DNA from: Bifiguratus adelaidae
Taxonomy: Eukaryota; Mucoromycota; Endogonomycetes; Endogonales
Assembly (NCBI GenBank): GCA_002261195.1
Contig: MVBO01000058.1
Location: 1-64,000, forward strand
DNA length: 64,000 nucleotides
Direction of reading: 5' to 3'
Below, in pieces: positions 1 through 13,600 of the stretch (its first letter is position 1; each line of letters starts with the position of its first letter). Below the pieces are notes generated by a model. It was not told the origin of the DNA. It saw only the letters and a list, made by a program, of their open reading frames with translations, and searched no databases. The position numbers were made by a program, and so were the translations under genes.

Positions 1-3000
1 GTAAGGAGAATGTCACGTTGCGGCAAGAAATCCGGTTGCGAAACCAACTGCTCGAAATTATCGTCGAGTGGACAAGCGATTTCTCATTGGTAAATTGATG
101 TTTGCATACCGTATTTGCTATGTGACTAATATGTATATCCAGAAACCTGCCACCAGGATGACAAGTGTTAGCAACGCGAACATCTCCAAGCTGCAAAGAG
201 ATCTCGACCAAGCATGCCTCAAAACTACTGTCGCTCTATTAGACAAGCTTCCTCTTCAACCTTCTGAGTCATTCCATGACGCGGATCTAGCACAACTCAA
301 GAGCAATCTGTTCTACAAGTACTTCACCTTTTTCCTCAAGTTACTGAATCGTTGCAAGGTTTTCGAATCCATGGATACAGAGCAAGCGAGTGCCATGAAG
401 AATCCTGAAATGCAATTGTATCTAAGCAAAGTAAGTGCATCCAACCCATCAGTAATTCCGGGGCATGCATGTTTTACCCATCGTACACAGTCGAAAGATA
501 ACATCAAAGACATGAGTTCTCTCAAGGAATATACGGTGCTAGCGCTTTCCAATCTGCTCAGTGCAAACGTTGATACTGGCCTAAAATACTCTTTGTCGAT
601 GGCGTATCATGAAGACACGCGAACTCGAACGGCTTTCATGCAAGTGTTGACGAACATTCTCAATTCCGGAACAGAGTTCGACACATTGGCAGAGAATGTG
701 ATGTCTGATCGCTACGAAAAATTGGTAGAGGTGAGATATAGGATACTGGTTTGAATGCATATCTTAACAATCCTTGCAGCTTATTGTCGAGGATGACTTG
801 ACCGTCACGCTGGCCATGTGTGAGACTTGTCCGGTGACAGATATGGATGATCTCGCCCAAACACTTTTGGCTTGCTTTGAGTCAAATGGACAGGTGATGA
901 CTCTGCTCAAAGCGGTCATCAAAAGCGAGGTGGCTAACACTGGTATGTCACTATGCTCTTCAGACGATGGTACCTGACTTTAGCTCCAGCCAATGAGAAC
1001 GAATTATTCCGCATGACAAGCATGGCAACCCGGTTGCTATCAGGGTTTGCAAAATCTTTTGGAGAAGAATATATTCGTTCGATTTTGCAGCCAGTCATGC
1101 AAGAGCTAGTCAGCCGACCAGTCGAGGCTTGTCAGTTCGAGCTTGATCCCAGTAAATTAGTGGCCGAAGAAGAGATCGAGAAAAACTATCAGAACGTGAA
1201 GGAGATTACGCAGATTATTCTCGACGCGATATTCAATTCAACTGACAAGATACCCAAAAGCTTTCGCGAGGTTTGCCATTACATTTTGAAAGCAGTTGAT
1301 AGCAACTTCCCGGAGGCGAAGTATACTTCTGTCGGCAACTTTATCTTCTTGCGGTTTTTCTGCCCCAATATCGTGTCTCCCAATGAAGGTCTGATCAAAC
1401 CAGGAATGACCATGACGAAGGAGCTTCGTCGAGGCATACTGTTGGCGACCAAGACAATCCAAAATTTGGCTAACAATGTCCTGTTTGGTGCTAAAGAGAC
1501 ATACATGATTCCTCTCAACGACTTCCTCACGGCTAACATCTATCCTCTGCGAAGTTTCTTGCACGAGATATCGTCTACATCACCAAGTTCGGAACATAAT
1601 GAGACGGCTACGGCCGTGCGAACTCTGAACGATACAGATTACGCGAAATTACATCGTCTTATCTACGCCAATCAGGAACGTATTGCAAAGGCTCTCGCGG
1701 TCGACCGACGAGGCGATGCGAATTCAAAGAAGACTTTTGAGCGTCTTTCAACGCTACTTGCGCATCTTGGCCGACCAAATGAAGAGCCACGTCGCGAGTT
1801 TAGCGCCGTTACAACTTACAATGCCAGCACTGCGAGCCAGCTATACACAGAATTTATGCGGCGCAATGCGCATCGGTCCGTCGAACCAATCGCCTCAAAA
1901 AATATCTTCTACGAGGGTCCGCCATCAAAGTCCGGTAGGCCGGTCTTGTATTACATCGCCGGCAAGGTGAAGTCTCAAACGGTGGACTACGAGCTACTTA
2001 TTTATTACATCCTCAAACTCTTGGAGCCGATGCGTGGCAAGTCTTTCGATCTGTGCTTCGACATGTCACAGTTTGACGTCGAGAATGAGATACCAAATCA
2101 ATGGATCAACCAGCTGGTACAGCTCATACCTTCGGATTTAGTGGATAACATCACGACCGTATACATCTTCAATGTCAATTTCAATCTTCGTCGATATGTC
2201 AAACGTCTATCTCGGCCTTTATCGCACAAGGTCCTGAAGCGAATAGTGTTCGCCACGACAATAGCTGAACTCAGCGACTACATAGCCCCAAATGATATTC
2301 TTCTACCAAACACGACGGTTGCCCTGGAGGCCGAGAATAGCACAGTATTTTTCCCAGTCACCAAGATCACTCCATATCGCACGATGGTCCCCGTGACCAT
2401 CAAAGTGGGTGTACAACATATTCAAATCATGACTGTGCGGAGGACAGAGGTTTTCGGAGGCTTGAATGCTGTCCTCACTGATGTCTACCACATATCCAGC
2501 ATTGACGATGCTGTCATTGTCTCACATGGGCAACATGATGACAATGAGTTCATTATCAAGTATGACGGAGGGAAGTCTGCTATATCTTTCTCGAGCATCA
2601 GGAGGGATGCTATAGTAGGGGTAAGTGGAATCTACCATCATGCTTTGAGCAAGAGGTCAATATCTGATCACTTGGTAGGCCATCAAGTTTAGCAAGAATC
2701 GGTTTGAGATGTCAAAGCCAACGAACATCACTGAGCGCGTAATTAGACCGAATGATGTGCCTGGACGGCTGCTCAACATGGCCCTCTTGAATCTCGGTTC
2801 AGATGACCCAAGCTTGCGTTTGGCTGCGTACAACCTTCTTTATGCCTTGTCGCTTACATTCCGTTTTGACGTCGGAAACCAGCTCCTGGATGCAAAGGAT
2901 TTGTGCATTCCCGCCAATAATGCAGCTTTTGTCATTCGCATTAGCGAAAAGTTGGCAAAGACTGAACCAACCCTCACCCTGGAATTCCTCAGCGAATCTT

Positions 3001-5110
3001 TTGTTGGGTTGGAAAAGTCAAGCAAGGGGCTCCAACACTACTGCTTGGAGTACATGACGCCATGGCTTGCCAACCTGACAACTGGAGGTCATCAGTCCGA
3101 TAATAGCAGTGATGACCATTTAGCGAAAACGAAAGACATCATTCAGCTTCTCATCGGCATGACGGTTGAACACGGAGACATGCATGCCTCCATACAGTCT
3201 CAGATATGGCAGTCCATTGGCCGTAACGACGATATTCTCGACTTGGTGCTCGACAGCTTCATACATTATGCCACGCAGGCCGGTATCGGCTCTCACGAAG
3301 CTGAGACCATCGCGGATACGATCGCGACTCTTTCCTCTATTACTGTCCGAGGAAAACTTATTTCTCGCTTGCGCAAGGTTTTAGCACAGACGTCCTTCAA
3401 GCCAACACGAAGCTTGACGGAGCATCCATCGTGGCCGGAAATTGCTACTTTGATACGCTTCAATGTCATGTTGTCCTTCAACAGCTTCAACGAAGTAAAC
3501 TCGCCAGAGGATACAGCTGTTCATTATCTACCGGAATTACTACATATCGTTTCCTTGCTTGTGGCCGCTGGGCCAACGTTAATTCGCTCATCGCTGCATG
3601 GTCTTGTAGTCAACATAGTCCAGTCGCTCTGCACTGCTTTCTCCTTGGAGGAAGAAAAGGTCAAGAAGCTGCACATGATTCTTTCAGAAGTTTCCGACCC
3701 CAAGTATCGCTTGTTATTTGGCCTAACCAAACACAACATCAACGCTTTCACTATTAGCACCGATACACTCACTGACGCTGCTGATCCTCTAAGTCTGTCC
3801 TCCTTGGAGACCATCATATATTTAATGATGGACACTATCTCTTATGGGGCTCCATCGGTACACATCGCCAATGTTTGGAGAGCAAGGTGGATGGGACTTG
3901 TTACCAGTACAGCGTTTCAATTCAATCCAGCGATACAACCAAGAGCATTCATCATTCTAGGTTGTTTAGCCGAAGAAGAAGTGGACGATGATTTACTATA
4001 TCAGATCCTCGTCGCTCTTCGAGGGGCTTTGGCAATCTTTCACGAATCTGACCCAAGTCTCATCGTGAGCATCATGATGTGCCTAAAAAATATTGTCAGC
4101 AATCTGCCCACGGATTCCCGTTATCTTCAACAACTATTTTGGCTTGCGATGGCCCTCGTCCAAATCGGCCATGTCATGATCTTTCCGACTGCGGTAGAGT
4201 TGTTGAAGTCGGTACTGCGCGCATTAGAAAACGCGGGTCTCTTTAACGAACAGTCGATGGTGGATGTTCTGCTGAGAGCACGAGCGCCAATCAAAGATAT
4301 CGCAGACAAGCTTGACCAGTTCTGTGGAGTCAGCTTTGAAACGCATTTTTCGTTTGCGGTTGCTACTTTACTCCTCAAGGGCCTGAAAATGTCATCTATG
4401 AGTAACGCTACCTGGGATCTTTTGGAAGTATTCCTTGAAACGGAAAGCAAGCATGACTCGGACCAGGAATTTCGTCTTGATATCACCAATCAAGCTGTTT
4501 CGGCTAGAAAGCTCGGTTATCTGGCAGCTTTGATGCAGTTCGCTGCAAAAAATGCGGTCATGGGTCACATCTTGCAAATCGCGGGTATCTACGACGTTGA
4601 TGTCGACTCAGCCGAGGGTAGCGGCAAATATATTGCTATCTTTGAAAAACTGGATATACCAGACAATGCAACCGCATTACTGCTTGTCTCACTGTTGGTC
4701 ACCATGTTGAACAACGCAGAAAGTGAGCCAGAACGCCTCTTTTTGTACGGAATACTAGCAGAAGCTGCCGTGGACGTACCTGAAGTGTTCTCGCTTGTGT
4801 AAGTGGTGCTGTGTTATTCATGTTTGCCAAAAACTGACCCTGCCATAGATATGACTTGATTCTCCCGAAAATGAACCAAGTAATTGCAAACAGTACAACG
4901 ATACCCATCATGGATTCTGTGAAGTCCATATTATACACTGCGTGTGCTGAGCCAGCCTTCTCAAGTCAACAGACCGCAAAGAAAACACAGAGGGCTTACC
5001 TTGAGGAACTCGGCTTCTCTGGGATGAATGATTGCAGCAATTTTGATATGGAGAGCTGCGCTCGTAACGCTATATTGACAAGTGAATTGGTGGAAAGGAT
5101 CATACTCTAG
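1..5110 (+). CDS. IRA1: Neurofibromin/Ira-type Ras GTPase-activating protein (5' end outside window)
   Basis: This protein stimulates GTP hydrolysis by Ras and so damps Ras-cAMP signalling. About 1,600 codons are present and the start lies upstream of the window. The RasGAP domain (about 780-1,700) keeps the arginine-finger context LFRMTS and the FLR box IFLRFFCPNIVSP. It is followed by a Sec14/CRAL-TRIO-PH module (about 1,850-2,620) and a long helical-repeat region with human-NF1-like strings such as RPNDVPGRLLNMALLNLGS and GLCIPANN-type motifs. I place introns at 90-142, 431-490, 731-779, 943-989, 2621-2678 and 4799-4848; the stop is TAG at 5108-5110. Downstream open reading on this strand is the shadow of the convergent GTR2 gene. 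The family call is secure; the exact acceptor of the 943 intron (983 or 989) is not. Confidence 0.93.
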
Positions 5111-5265
5111 TGTCGTCTCAAGTAATGGTGGTTTGTTTGATTGCTTTGCATTCCGGGACTTTAGTAAATATTTTGGATGTACAATATGCATGTATAAGTT
5201 TAGCCTTAATAAGCTGATGGTATCAATTAGCCTCACTGAAGTGACGACTGTGTTTCCGCTTGCAG

Positions 5266-6767
5266 TCAGTCCTCCCGAAGGCTGTCTGTGAAGCCGTTTT
5301 GTATACGCGCCATTCCATCGTCGATACGGTGTGCTTGCCGTGCACCTTTAGTGACCTCGAATATTTCAACAATGGCCTTCTTAAAACACTGGAAATTGTA
5401 GTCGATCAAACCACGTTTCTCGAGATTGTCCGATCGCAAAAGACAAATTAAGAGCAATAACCTTAACTTGTCATGAGTGATGTGGAAAGGGTACGGAAAT
5501 CAATGTCTTACCGATTTACTTCTCTCAAATATAATACCATCCCATTGCTTAGCCTGATGAGGCTTGAACCCTCTGACTCGACGACACTCTGATTGTAAAG
5601 ACCATCTTCTGCCGGCTGATCGTCATCTTGCGGCATCATATACTGCATGGGCGCTACCATAGGTGCCTCATCCATCTCTGGTGGTCTCTTCCTGCGATAC
5701 AACAGGCATAAGCATTGTCATGGCTTTACATTCATGACCTACCCGTATATGCACTCAAAATCTATTATCACATCGATCATATCACTGCATATCTCGTAGG
5801 ATTGCATGTCCACTGGCGAGGCGTCGGTTGCGATATAGATCTTGGTGAGTGTGTCAAATAGATATGCCTTTTCAATACCGGATTTCTAGAAGCAGGGTCA
5901 TCAGTAGCATGCGCATCAATTTTACACCGACGCTTGGCTGCTTACCTCGGCAAAAGCCGTAAGCAAATTCTCCAGAGTTCCCAGTTGCGGCAATAACTTC
6001 TGTATAATCTTTGAAAAGGCTTCAAAGACCGAGTGGTCGTAAATTGATGTAAGATAATAAGATGGTTCAACGGGAATACCCATTTCTGCAATCTCCTCGG
6101 ACACTTGTTGAGATATCATATCAAGCGTGCCTACGTCAGGCCTTGTGTTAGCGTTGTCGCGGTCAGTGATGCTTGACCTACCTTGCTTGTTATCGTCCGA
6201 AAGCCCATCGACCTTGTGAATAAGTATCTCAAAGTTGATCTCTGGATTGATCTTGTATGCATGTTCAATAGTGCTTTGAAGTCGAATGAGTGAATCTGTG
6301 AAGTCATCTTGGGCATCGATCACATAAACGATTGCACCTGCATTGGCAAAAATGTTTTGCGCGTCGAATACCCCCTCCTCAAGGTAGTCAATCTGCCCAG
6401 GACAATCCCATATCTGCAAGTCAATGAAGGATTTGCTATAGCATGGTAAGTAGTCGTTGCTTTACAGACCTACTACTTACATAGCGGGGCGAGCGTCAGT
6501 CTTTGTGGTTGTGCCAAGATATAACGTGTCATTTGGCGGCATTTTGGCAAACACAACCTTTTGTATGCTCGATTTACCGCTCCTGTTACGCAATACGGTG
6601 TCCTTCAGTGTTCATTTCGCTCTCTGGCTGCTCATTACGATCTAGCCTACCTTCGGAGACCGAGCAGCAATAGATGCGGTGTATTGCTATCTGGATTAGA
6701 TTCGCTGTTATGAGAATTGTGTAAACCAGTCGTAAACCAGAGGTTCGTGCACTACTTACAACTCCAT
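5266..6767 (-). CDS. GTR2: Rag-family GTPase Gtr2/RagC
   Basis: This is the RagC-type small GTPase that pairs with Gtr1/RagA on the vacuole to pass amino-acid signals to TORC1. The P-loop LLGLRRSGKSS is rebuilt across an intron (6583-6650), followed by [10 protein letters not shown] (switch II) and HKVDGLSDD (the NKxD-like base-recognition motif). The C-terminal roadblock-like part ends in [14 protein letters not shown], typical of RagC. The start is ATG at 6765-6767; exon 1 is only 8 bases and joins after a 55-base intron (6705-6759) to give [18 protein letters not shown]. The stop is TGA at 5266-5268. A low-complexity acidic/methionine insert (around 5590-5700) sits in the C-terminal half. 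It is convergent with the RasGAP gene, with 155 bases between stops. Confidence 0.93.
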
Positions 6768-7058
6768 GGTTAAGGAGAGAGCTTCCGCAGCTCCACTTGA
6801 CTCGACGCCATATATGGAAACCCACCCTCAACAAAAGTGACGTGCGTGTGAGTGGTCATTGAGCTTCTCCACTGCGTTCTACTTGAGTGGACCGATGGAT
6901 GATCTGAATGCAATAGCGCGCTCCTTGATCCCTCGTTCTTGGAGTGGATTGAAGCTGCTGAAGCATAGCAATACCTTATAGCTGCAGTAAACCTGAACTC
7001 ACGTGACTCACTTTAACTTTCAAGCTGCATCTGGGTCGCCAGTGACTTCACGCACAGC
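6768..7058. promoter_or_regulatory. Shared divergent upstream region of GTR2 and GOS1
   Basis: These 291 bases separate the two start codons. An exact TCACGTGA palindrome, an E-box/CDE1-type bHLH site, lies at 6999-7006, about 52 bases before the GOS1 ATG. Shared regulation is inference. Confidence 0.4.
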
Positions 7059-8185
7059 ATGGCTTACAGGCCAACGTTCTCAAGTCGGAATTCTAGCAAC
7101 ACCTTGTCTCCAGATGTTCAGATTGGCACGCCTCATAGTACGACCATCGCCATCGATGACTTTGACTCGTCCCATAACCAGCAACATTCCTGGGAATATC
7201 TGCGAAAGCAAGCAAGGACCTTGGAGAATGAAGTCGAGACGGAGATGAGTGCATTCTCTCGGATAGCATCGCAAGCGAACAAGCTACTACAGTCCGGTAA
7301 AGGTGGTGATGGACTCGGAGAGGATCCGGCGGAACCGCTGATTGGTAACGAGTTGGCGGAACGACGAGTCGATGAGCTATTGAACAAAGTAGGCACTGCA
7401 CAGCAAGTCCCAACATCATCATCATTCTAACAGCGTACAGCTTTCACTCATCATAAGTTCCATGACTGAATATCTGGATAGACCTAGTGGCCATCCTACA
7501 AGTCCGTCTATGCTACACATGCTACAAAGGCACAAAGATATCTTGTATGATTACAACAAGGAGTTTCGGAGGATAAAGGTAGGTTGAGCTTAAGCTTGAT
7601 GTTGTGGATCTGCTATGCGAGAGTATAATTGACCCTTGCTCATCACAGGCAACAGTCAAGGCCGCAAAAGATCATTGGGAGCTCATGAGATCGGTTCACG
7701 GGGAATCAAGGTATACTGAAGAATGAATGCAGCCAGGATGATGACTTGATTGCTTACCTACTAGATCGTATATACCCAACGGATCGGTATCAGATTACAT
7801 GTTGACGGAACGAAGTCGCATCGACAATTCTCATCATATGACTGACATGGTACTTGAGTAAGTGGAGGTCAAGCTTGTCTTAAGCTGCATGTTGACTGAC
7901 TTGCCAACCTTATAGGCAAGCTTATGCTACTAGAGAGGATTTGAACAGACAAAGAGCGACGTTAGTCGGCGTGAGCAATAAAGTCCGCGGGACATTAGGT
8001 ATGCAAACAACGCTCTTCATGTCTCTAATGGCTAACAATTTCATGCGATAGCACGACTTCCCGGTGTCAACGCTTTGATTGGCAAGATCCACACAAGGCG
8101 GCGAAGGGATACGCTTATAATGGCAGCGGTGATATCAACATGTATAATATTGATCCTCATGTATTGGGGGGTAATTAAATTGTAA
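7059..8185 (+). CDS. GOS1: Golgi SNARE Gos1 (GOSR1/GS28 family)
   Basis: This is a v-SNARE acting in ER-Golgi and intra-Golgi fusion with Sed5. The N-terminal part has SWEYLRKQARTLENE, the family signature, then an Habc-type helical region. The SNARE helix lies before the PGVNALIGKIHTRRRRDT box, and a single C-terminal membrane segment (ISTCIILILMYWGV) ends the protein. Six exons are joined by short introns: donors at about 7389, 7579, 7712, 7859 and 7998, with acceptors near 7440, 7649, 7765, 7916 and 8051. The reading frame is continuous across each junction. The stop is TAA at 8183-8185. The size of about 230 residues is normal for the family. Confidence 0.9.
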
Positions 8186-9331
8186 GCGTCCACAGACAAA
8201 ACCGCGAAAAAGGATAGTCTCAGTCTCAAACATACCCGAAGCCTTATTCTACGCGTATAGCTGGCGCGAGGTTCGTTTCCTACCCCTTATGAGTTCACAT
8301 GCTGTCCGGCTATGAGTCCAACAAGTGATTGACAAAGATCGTGTGCTATCGAATTACCAGAGCTATTTGGTGATGAAAAACAGTCGAAAGGTTTACCATT
8401 CGTCGAAAGCATGGTGCTGGCACCAGCGAGTGCGATGTTGTACGGCGCGTTACAGTCACGGTCCCTAGTAGGATACCCCATCTTAACGCTTGGACACATC
8501 GGATTGAGAGACGTCACCGAACGGCGATCATTAACCAACTTTGCCTGCCTGTTCTCTTCTTGGGATGCGATACTAACGAGTAGCAGTAGCAACACGACTT
8601 GGAGGTATTGTATTCATTGGTCATGGCAACACATATATAGCACATGTGTGTGAAGCGATCGCAAACTCTTGCTGCCCCATCGTAGGTGTCTTCCTACTGT
8701 AAACCCAATGCCGGTTCCTGCGATCCCAGTGCACATGTTCAAGACATTAGATTCTGCGTCGGAATTCGGATTGACGGAAGTGAGCGAATGTCGACGTTCA
8801 TTGCAAGTTGCGTTAGCATACGCCTGTTGCTTAAAGTCTTGTGTTCGTCTCCACTTTTGGGCCCATTTGGTTCGGTATAGAACTTGCGTAGAGGCTCCCT
8901 CCATTTTACCGCCACCTAGGTACAATAGACAGTCAGTATCAATGCGTAGACACTTTTGACAAAAGGCTACCCTGGCGATATTCCTCTATGTCGTCCAGAG
9001 GAGAGCACGCTTTATGCTTGTTTCAGAAAGCTGCTTCCTTTCTTTCCGTCTGCGGTATGCTAAAAAGAATACAACATTGGAGCGGCACATCACATCCGCC
9101 GGATCGTTCTCTGCTTGCATCTTGTTGCTTATTGCGCTCCTTCACTTCGTCATTTCTCTTCCGGGGAGGGTCCCATCGCTCCGATGACGGCGTCTAGGCA
9201 TCCCTGACGGCATTAGCTAGTGTATGCTTGCAGTGCTATGGCGAGAAGAATTCAATCCGTCGAGATATTTCATTTTCACTCGTGTCTCCATTAGCTACCG
9301 GTTGCCGTGTGACTAAGAACGAACCCTTGTC
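8186..9331. other. 1.15 kb gap with no gene I can assign
   Basis: This is the longest unassigned stretch. Overlapping open frames occur on both strands. On the minus strand, 8614-8925 is open with a good internal ATG (MEGASTQVLYRTKW), and 8287-8595 is open but has no ATG of its own. It begins with a leucine-rich stretch (VVLLLLLVSIASQ) and has several cysteines downstream. A two-exon minus-strand gene, perhaps secreted, is possible, but I could not find a convincing splice joining the two frames and recognise no family. The last 300 bases upstream of 9332 probably hold the pinin promoter. Confidence 0.3.
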
Positions 9332-10325
9332 ATGGCCGAAACACACAGGTTAGTGATTTGGATCTTTTGACTGGATCGACTCGCGGATTCACACAGTCTT
9401 TCTGTCTCAGCGTGGTAACATCTAGCATTGTGGTACCGGAGGGTTCCCGGCCATCCACAAAACGTGGGGCCGGTGATGAGAATGGTCTCCATGACTCCAC
9501 ACCCAACAACGACTCGCAGGTATGGCGCGCAGGTTCTAGCCCTAGTAGACGTTACTTTTTCACCTGCTGACTCCCGCTCTCTCGCTTCATTACAGCCTAA
9601 AAAGCCGAGAATGTCGGACAATGCTGATCTACAGAAACGATCGAAGCGCATGTTTGGAGTCCTACTGGGGACTCTAAACAAGTTCAAGGACGAGACCTCA
9701 AAAATGTCTGAAGCGGTAGGTCATGCGCGGATGCCACAGTCGATGCTTTGTCATTCATACAGGTCGATAGGCACAAAAGCGAAAAGACTTGGAGGCAAGG
9801 TTAGCAGACAAGTTACAGAAAGATAGGGAGGAATTACATGAGCAGGTACAGCGTGATAGAGAACAAAATCTAATCAAATTGAATCGGCGACGAGAGCTCG
9901 AGGAGGCGCAACGACAGAGAGAAAAGGCAAGTACACGGAACGTCTCTATCAAGTCAATGTCAAAATTCTCACATCTTCGGGGGAACAATTAGAAGGTGGC
10001 AACCGCAGAGTACAATCTACGGACAGCGCACTTTCTCAAAACGACGACCGAACCCGCATTATACTACCTGCCAAAGGCATTGAGTCAAGACATGGACGAC
10101 AAATTGACATCACAGATACAGCAAGCAACGGCAGCCTACGAGGACGTAAAACAGCAGGCTGAGAAGGAAGCACAAGAAGCCAAAGAAGAGGCTGCAGAAG
10201 ATAGCCCAAAGAAGGATACTGATTCGGTATCAGAGAAGCAAGTGGCTACCCCACAGAATCCACCTGCAGATCCTCCCATAACAGAGTCAACCACAGGTGG
10301 CGACGATAAAGAAAGTGGAGAGTAG
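9332..10325 (+). CDS. PNN: Pinin/SDK/MemA-domain nuclear protein
   Basis: Pinin-type proteins are associated with the spliceosome and exon-junction complex. The signature KRSKRMFGVLLGTLNKFK opens the domain. A charged coiled-coil stretch follows (KRKDLEARLADKLQKDREE), then the conserved block FLKTTTEPALYYLPK. The C-terminal tail is Glu/Lys/Pro-rich and probably disordered. The start MAETHS is split after ATGGCCGAAACACACAG (ATG 9332-9334) by an intron with donor GTTAGT. Other introns are about 9519-9598, 9716-9770 and the GC-AG intron 9927-9992. The total is about 235 residues, much shorter than human pinin and limited to the core domain. Confidence 0.85.
9927..9992 (+). other. GC-AG intron in the pinin gene
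   Basis: The exon ends in codons for QREK. The next bases are GCAAGT and the intron ends in AATTAG. Splicing here joins QREK to KVATAEYN in frame, as the pinin family requires. Reading through meets the in-frame TAG at 9990-9992. The nearby GT at 9931 would give the wrong phase. Confidence 0.7.
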
Positions 10326-10655
10326 TAGATCTACCTACCTTACTTAAGACCAAGATGAATACCTTGGATCCAAATGTATAATTTGGCAAAGATGGAAAAT
10401 GGCAAGACCGCATCCAAATACGATACACGCGACTGTTTGTAACTGCTCTTGTCCGCACGACATCTTGTTTAGCACGCCGACTTTGCTTTGATTGCGCGTA
10501 ACAGACACGCTGTGCACGTGGTGGGGCGACGATAGGTTGGCACTGCTGCCCGGACTTGTGAATTTGCTTCCTTAAAGGTGCGTTCGGCCGAGTCTGAGAG
10601 TACAGGCTAGGTGATGCTAACGACTCGATCGCGGTATTCCAGGCGGGTTTCATAG
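10326..10655. other. Intergenic region, pinin 3' end and PHD gene promoter
   Basis: No coding signal is seen in these 330 bases. A CACGTG E-box is at 10515-10520, about 140 bases before the next ATG. Confidence 0.4.
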
Positions 10656-13600
10656 ATGCAGCAACGCCCGCAGAGGCCAACGGCGCCTACCGGCCCAAAC
10701 TACGGTGGCAACAACGCAGGAAGCTACGATACGTGGAACAATGATCCCAAACGAGACAACGCGTGGCAACAATCTTATTCGCAGCGTCCTCCTACCGGAC
10801 CACCGCAGGGTTACAACTTTGACAACCCGTATCGCAGGTCGACAGACTTATACCCCCACAACCGACAACCTCCGCGTATGGGCTCTCGTTGGGATACTGG
10901 TATTTTCTCCAGTTTAAAATCATGGCCTATTCCCCATATTCCCTCTGCGAGACCGCAACCTTATCTCCATCAAGTGGCAGGCTCGCCGCCACAACCTACA
11001 CCTGGCCGTCTCAACACCAAACCCCCTTTGGTCGTGTCTATTGACGACAGCGACGACGACACTCCCAGCCGAACGGCTCAAGTGCCACGGCAAGGAATTA
11101 TCGGCAACGGGTATGATTATGGACATATTCCGGTCCCGAAATCCAATGAATCTGCACCGTTTGGTTCTGGATACCGCTCAGCAAACGCCGTCCACTCCAC
11201 CGTGAAAGATGAACCCGTAAACGGACGTCCACACGAAGACGAGAACAACCGAGCCCTATATGTGCATTCTAAAACGCGTCATTCGATTGGTGCAGATGGT
11301 TCTGCTGAACCTGAATACGAGGAAGACGTGTTTCAAGACGGGGGCCGTATCACTAACGGGAAAATCTTTTTCGACTATGGCGTCATGGGGGACAAGTCTC
11401 CTCAAGAATGCAATATCCCGTCATCATTGAGTGAGGAAGGTCGTCAAACTTCTTCTGCAGTTCCTCGACATGTCGCGTCACCAATGGATGAAGAAGACCG
11501 TCAGCTTTCCTCAGCAATGCCACGACACGTAGCATTTCCTGGAGAGGGGATAAACCCGGCTGATTGGGATGATCAGAACACAATGGATAAGACCGATGCT
11601 TGTACGCAAACAAGTCTGGACTATACATCCGATGAATTCGGGCGTGAAGAGATGGTATTAGCGGACAGTGACGATCTGGACGAATTGACCAGCGATAACG
11701 ACTTCGAACACACCGGGGGTAAGTCGTCGTGCCGAATCCACGGAAAGGCCAAGGGCATCCTTTCAACTTGTTTTTTCGTCTGTAGGAGACTCCTTTTCCC
11801 CAAAATTCCGGCCTAACGGCCTCATGATCTCAGGCACACAACTATCCGGAAAGTCCATTGGATCCTTAACGCAGAGAATGTGTAAGTCTGAAGGTTTCAG
11901 CTCACCATAGACGCTAACGTGAACCATTCCTACAGTCAGCTATCGAGGTGAAGGAAGACGGACGGTCAAGGTGAACTCGAGGTTGCTGGGTGATCAATTC
12001 AATTCTGAGGATGAGGCTGCGGCAGGTGACGATGAGCATGGGAAGGACGAGGAAGAGGAAGAGGACAAGGATAAGGGGCGCATTGATGATGACGATTCCG
12101 GCACTGACGACGAGCGGTGGTTGCGAGATTTGACCCACGAGGAGAAAGACATTCTCGTCCGTCCCTGCGACGATCAAAAACGCGAATGGCTCGAGCAATG
12201 GGTAAGGTTGCTCACGTTAAACGGCTGCAAGGTGTTAATGCTCTTCCATTTCACAGAAAGATGACGATCCTTCGCAATGCTGCATATGTCTGGATGATCA
12301 AGGGGAAGGCACTTGGCAGCTGGTATACTGCGAGATGACCGGATGCGATGTATGTGTACATCCACGTGAGTATTCCCAATTGATGTTGCATGCGCCTCTT
12401 TCTGCCCTGATCTCATTGTGCTTTCTTAAACAGGTTGCTTTGGTACTAGTCACACATTCGGTGACATGGACACATTTATCTGCGGCAGGTGCGAGACCCT
12501 ATTACGTGAGCCATCAAAACAAGTGGCAAGTACTGCACCAGCACATATATGCAAAGACTCATGTTTCGCTAATACTCGAATAGGAATGCGTTCTTTGTCC
12601 GCAAAAGCACGGCCTGTTCAAGAAATTGGCGAAGGATTCGGTCATCCCTGGATACGTTCACCATATATGCGCACAGTGGATGCCGGAAGTGCTTGACCGT
12701 GATCAAAAGCACATGGATGAATGGGACATTTCTGCGATACCGGGAAGAAATTGGGAGCAGGTAGGTTGACGCGTTCACCTTCTTGCCATCGAATTTTGCC
12801 TGAACGTGAGTCCCAGACATGCTATATATGCAAAGATCCGAAAGGAGCATGCATTCGTTGCGACGCGTACCGTTGCGACAAGTGGTTTCATGTTACGTGC
12901 GCACAAGCATGGTCAACATTGGAAGTTGAGGACGACAAAAACATGGCGAATCCTTATTTTCCGCATTGCAAGGAACACAGCACGCCAGATGATGGGGTTG
13001 TCAAATTGAACGATACCGTCAAATGGATAGAGAAACGCGACAAGTTTCTTCAGGAGGACAAGATCAGACGCGGTTATCTCCGGCAACATGCTTTCAGCCA
13101 GAAACTGAGAGAGATACCCAAAGCACCTACCTTCGTGGGCCTGTTGGAGTCCATGGAGGATCAATATGTACATTATCTCGAAACGATGGACAATGAAATC
13201 CGGCGACTTCAGGAAGCGGTTATCAAAGCTGACATACGCCAAAGAGCAAGTAGCCATAGCGAACTTCAGTGGAGACAAAAGATCGACAAGCTCAAATCCC
13301 AAATCGAGACTGAAAAACGTCAGCTCCAGCAGCAAAAGCACGATAGACAAGTCATTTTCGATGTCATTACCGCCTTGCGACCAGCTCTACACTTTAGCAA
13401 AAAGGAGCGAGAGCGACGAATTACCTATGGGTTTGAGGATGCAATTTCGGAGTTTCTGGATAGGCGGGTGCGATGGCGAGGATCAGAAGGCGACAACGAT
13501 AGCCGTAAGGCGTCATCAGTAGGTCGAGGCTCGATCGGACGAAGCGTATCGCCGACACTCTACCGCCGAAAAGCAACGCCTGCCGTAAGCCCAACACCCT

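Noticed and set aside
5260-5451. Plus-strand frame as a last exon of the RasGAP
   Set aside because: The minus strand of the same bases encodes the conserved RagC end [14 protein letters not shown], so the plus frame is its shadow and the RasGAP stops at 5110.
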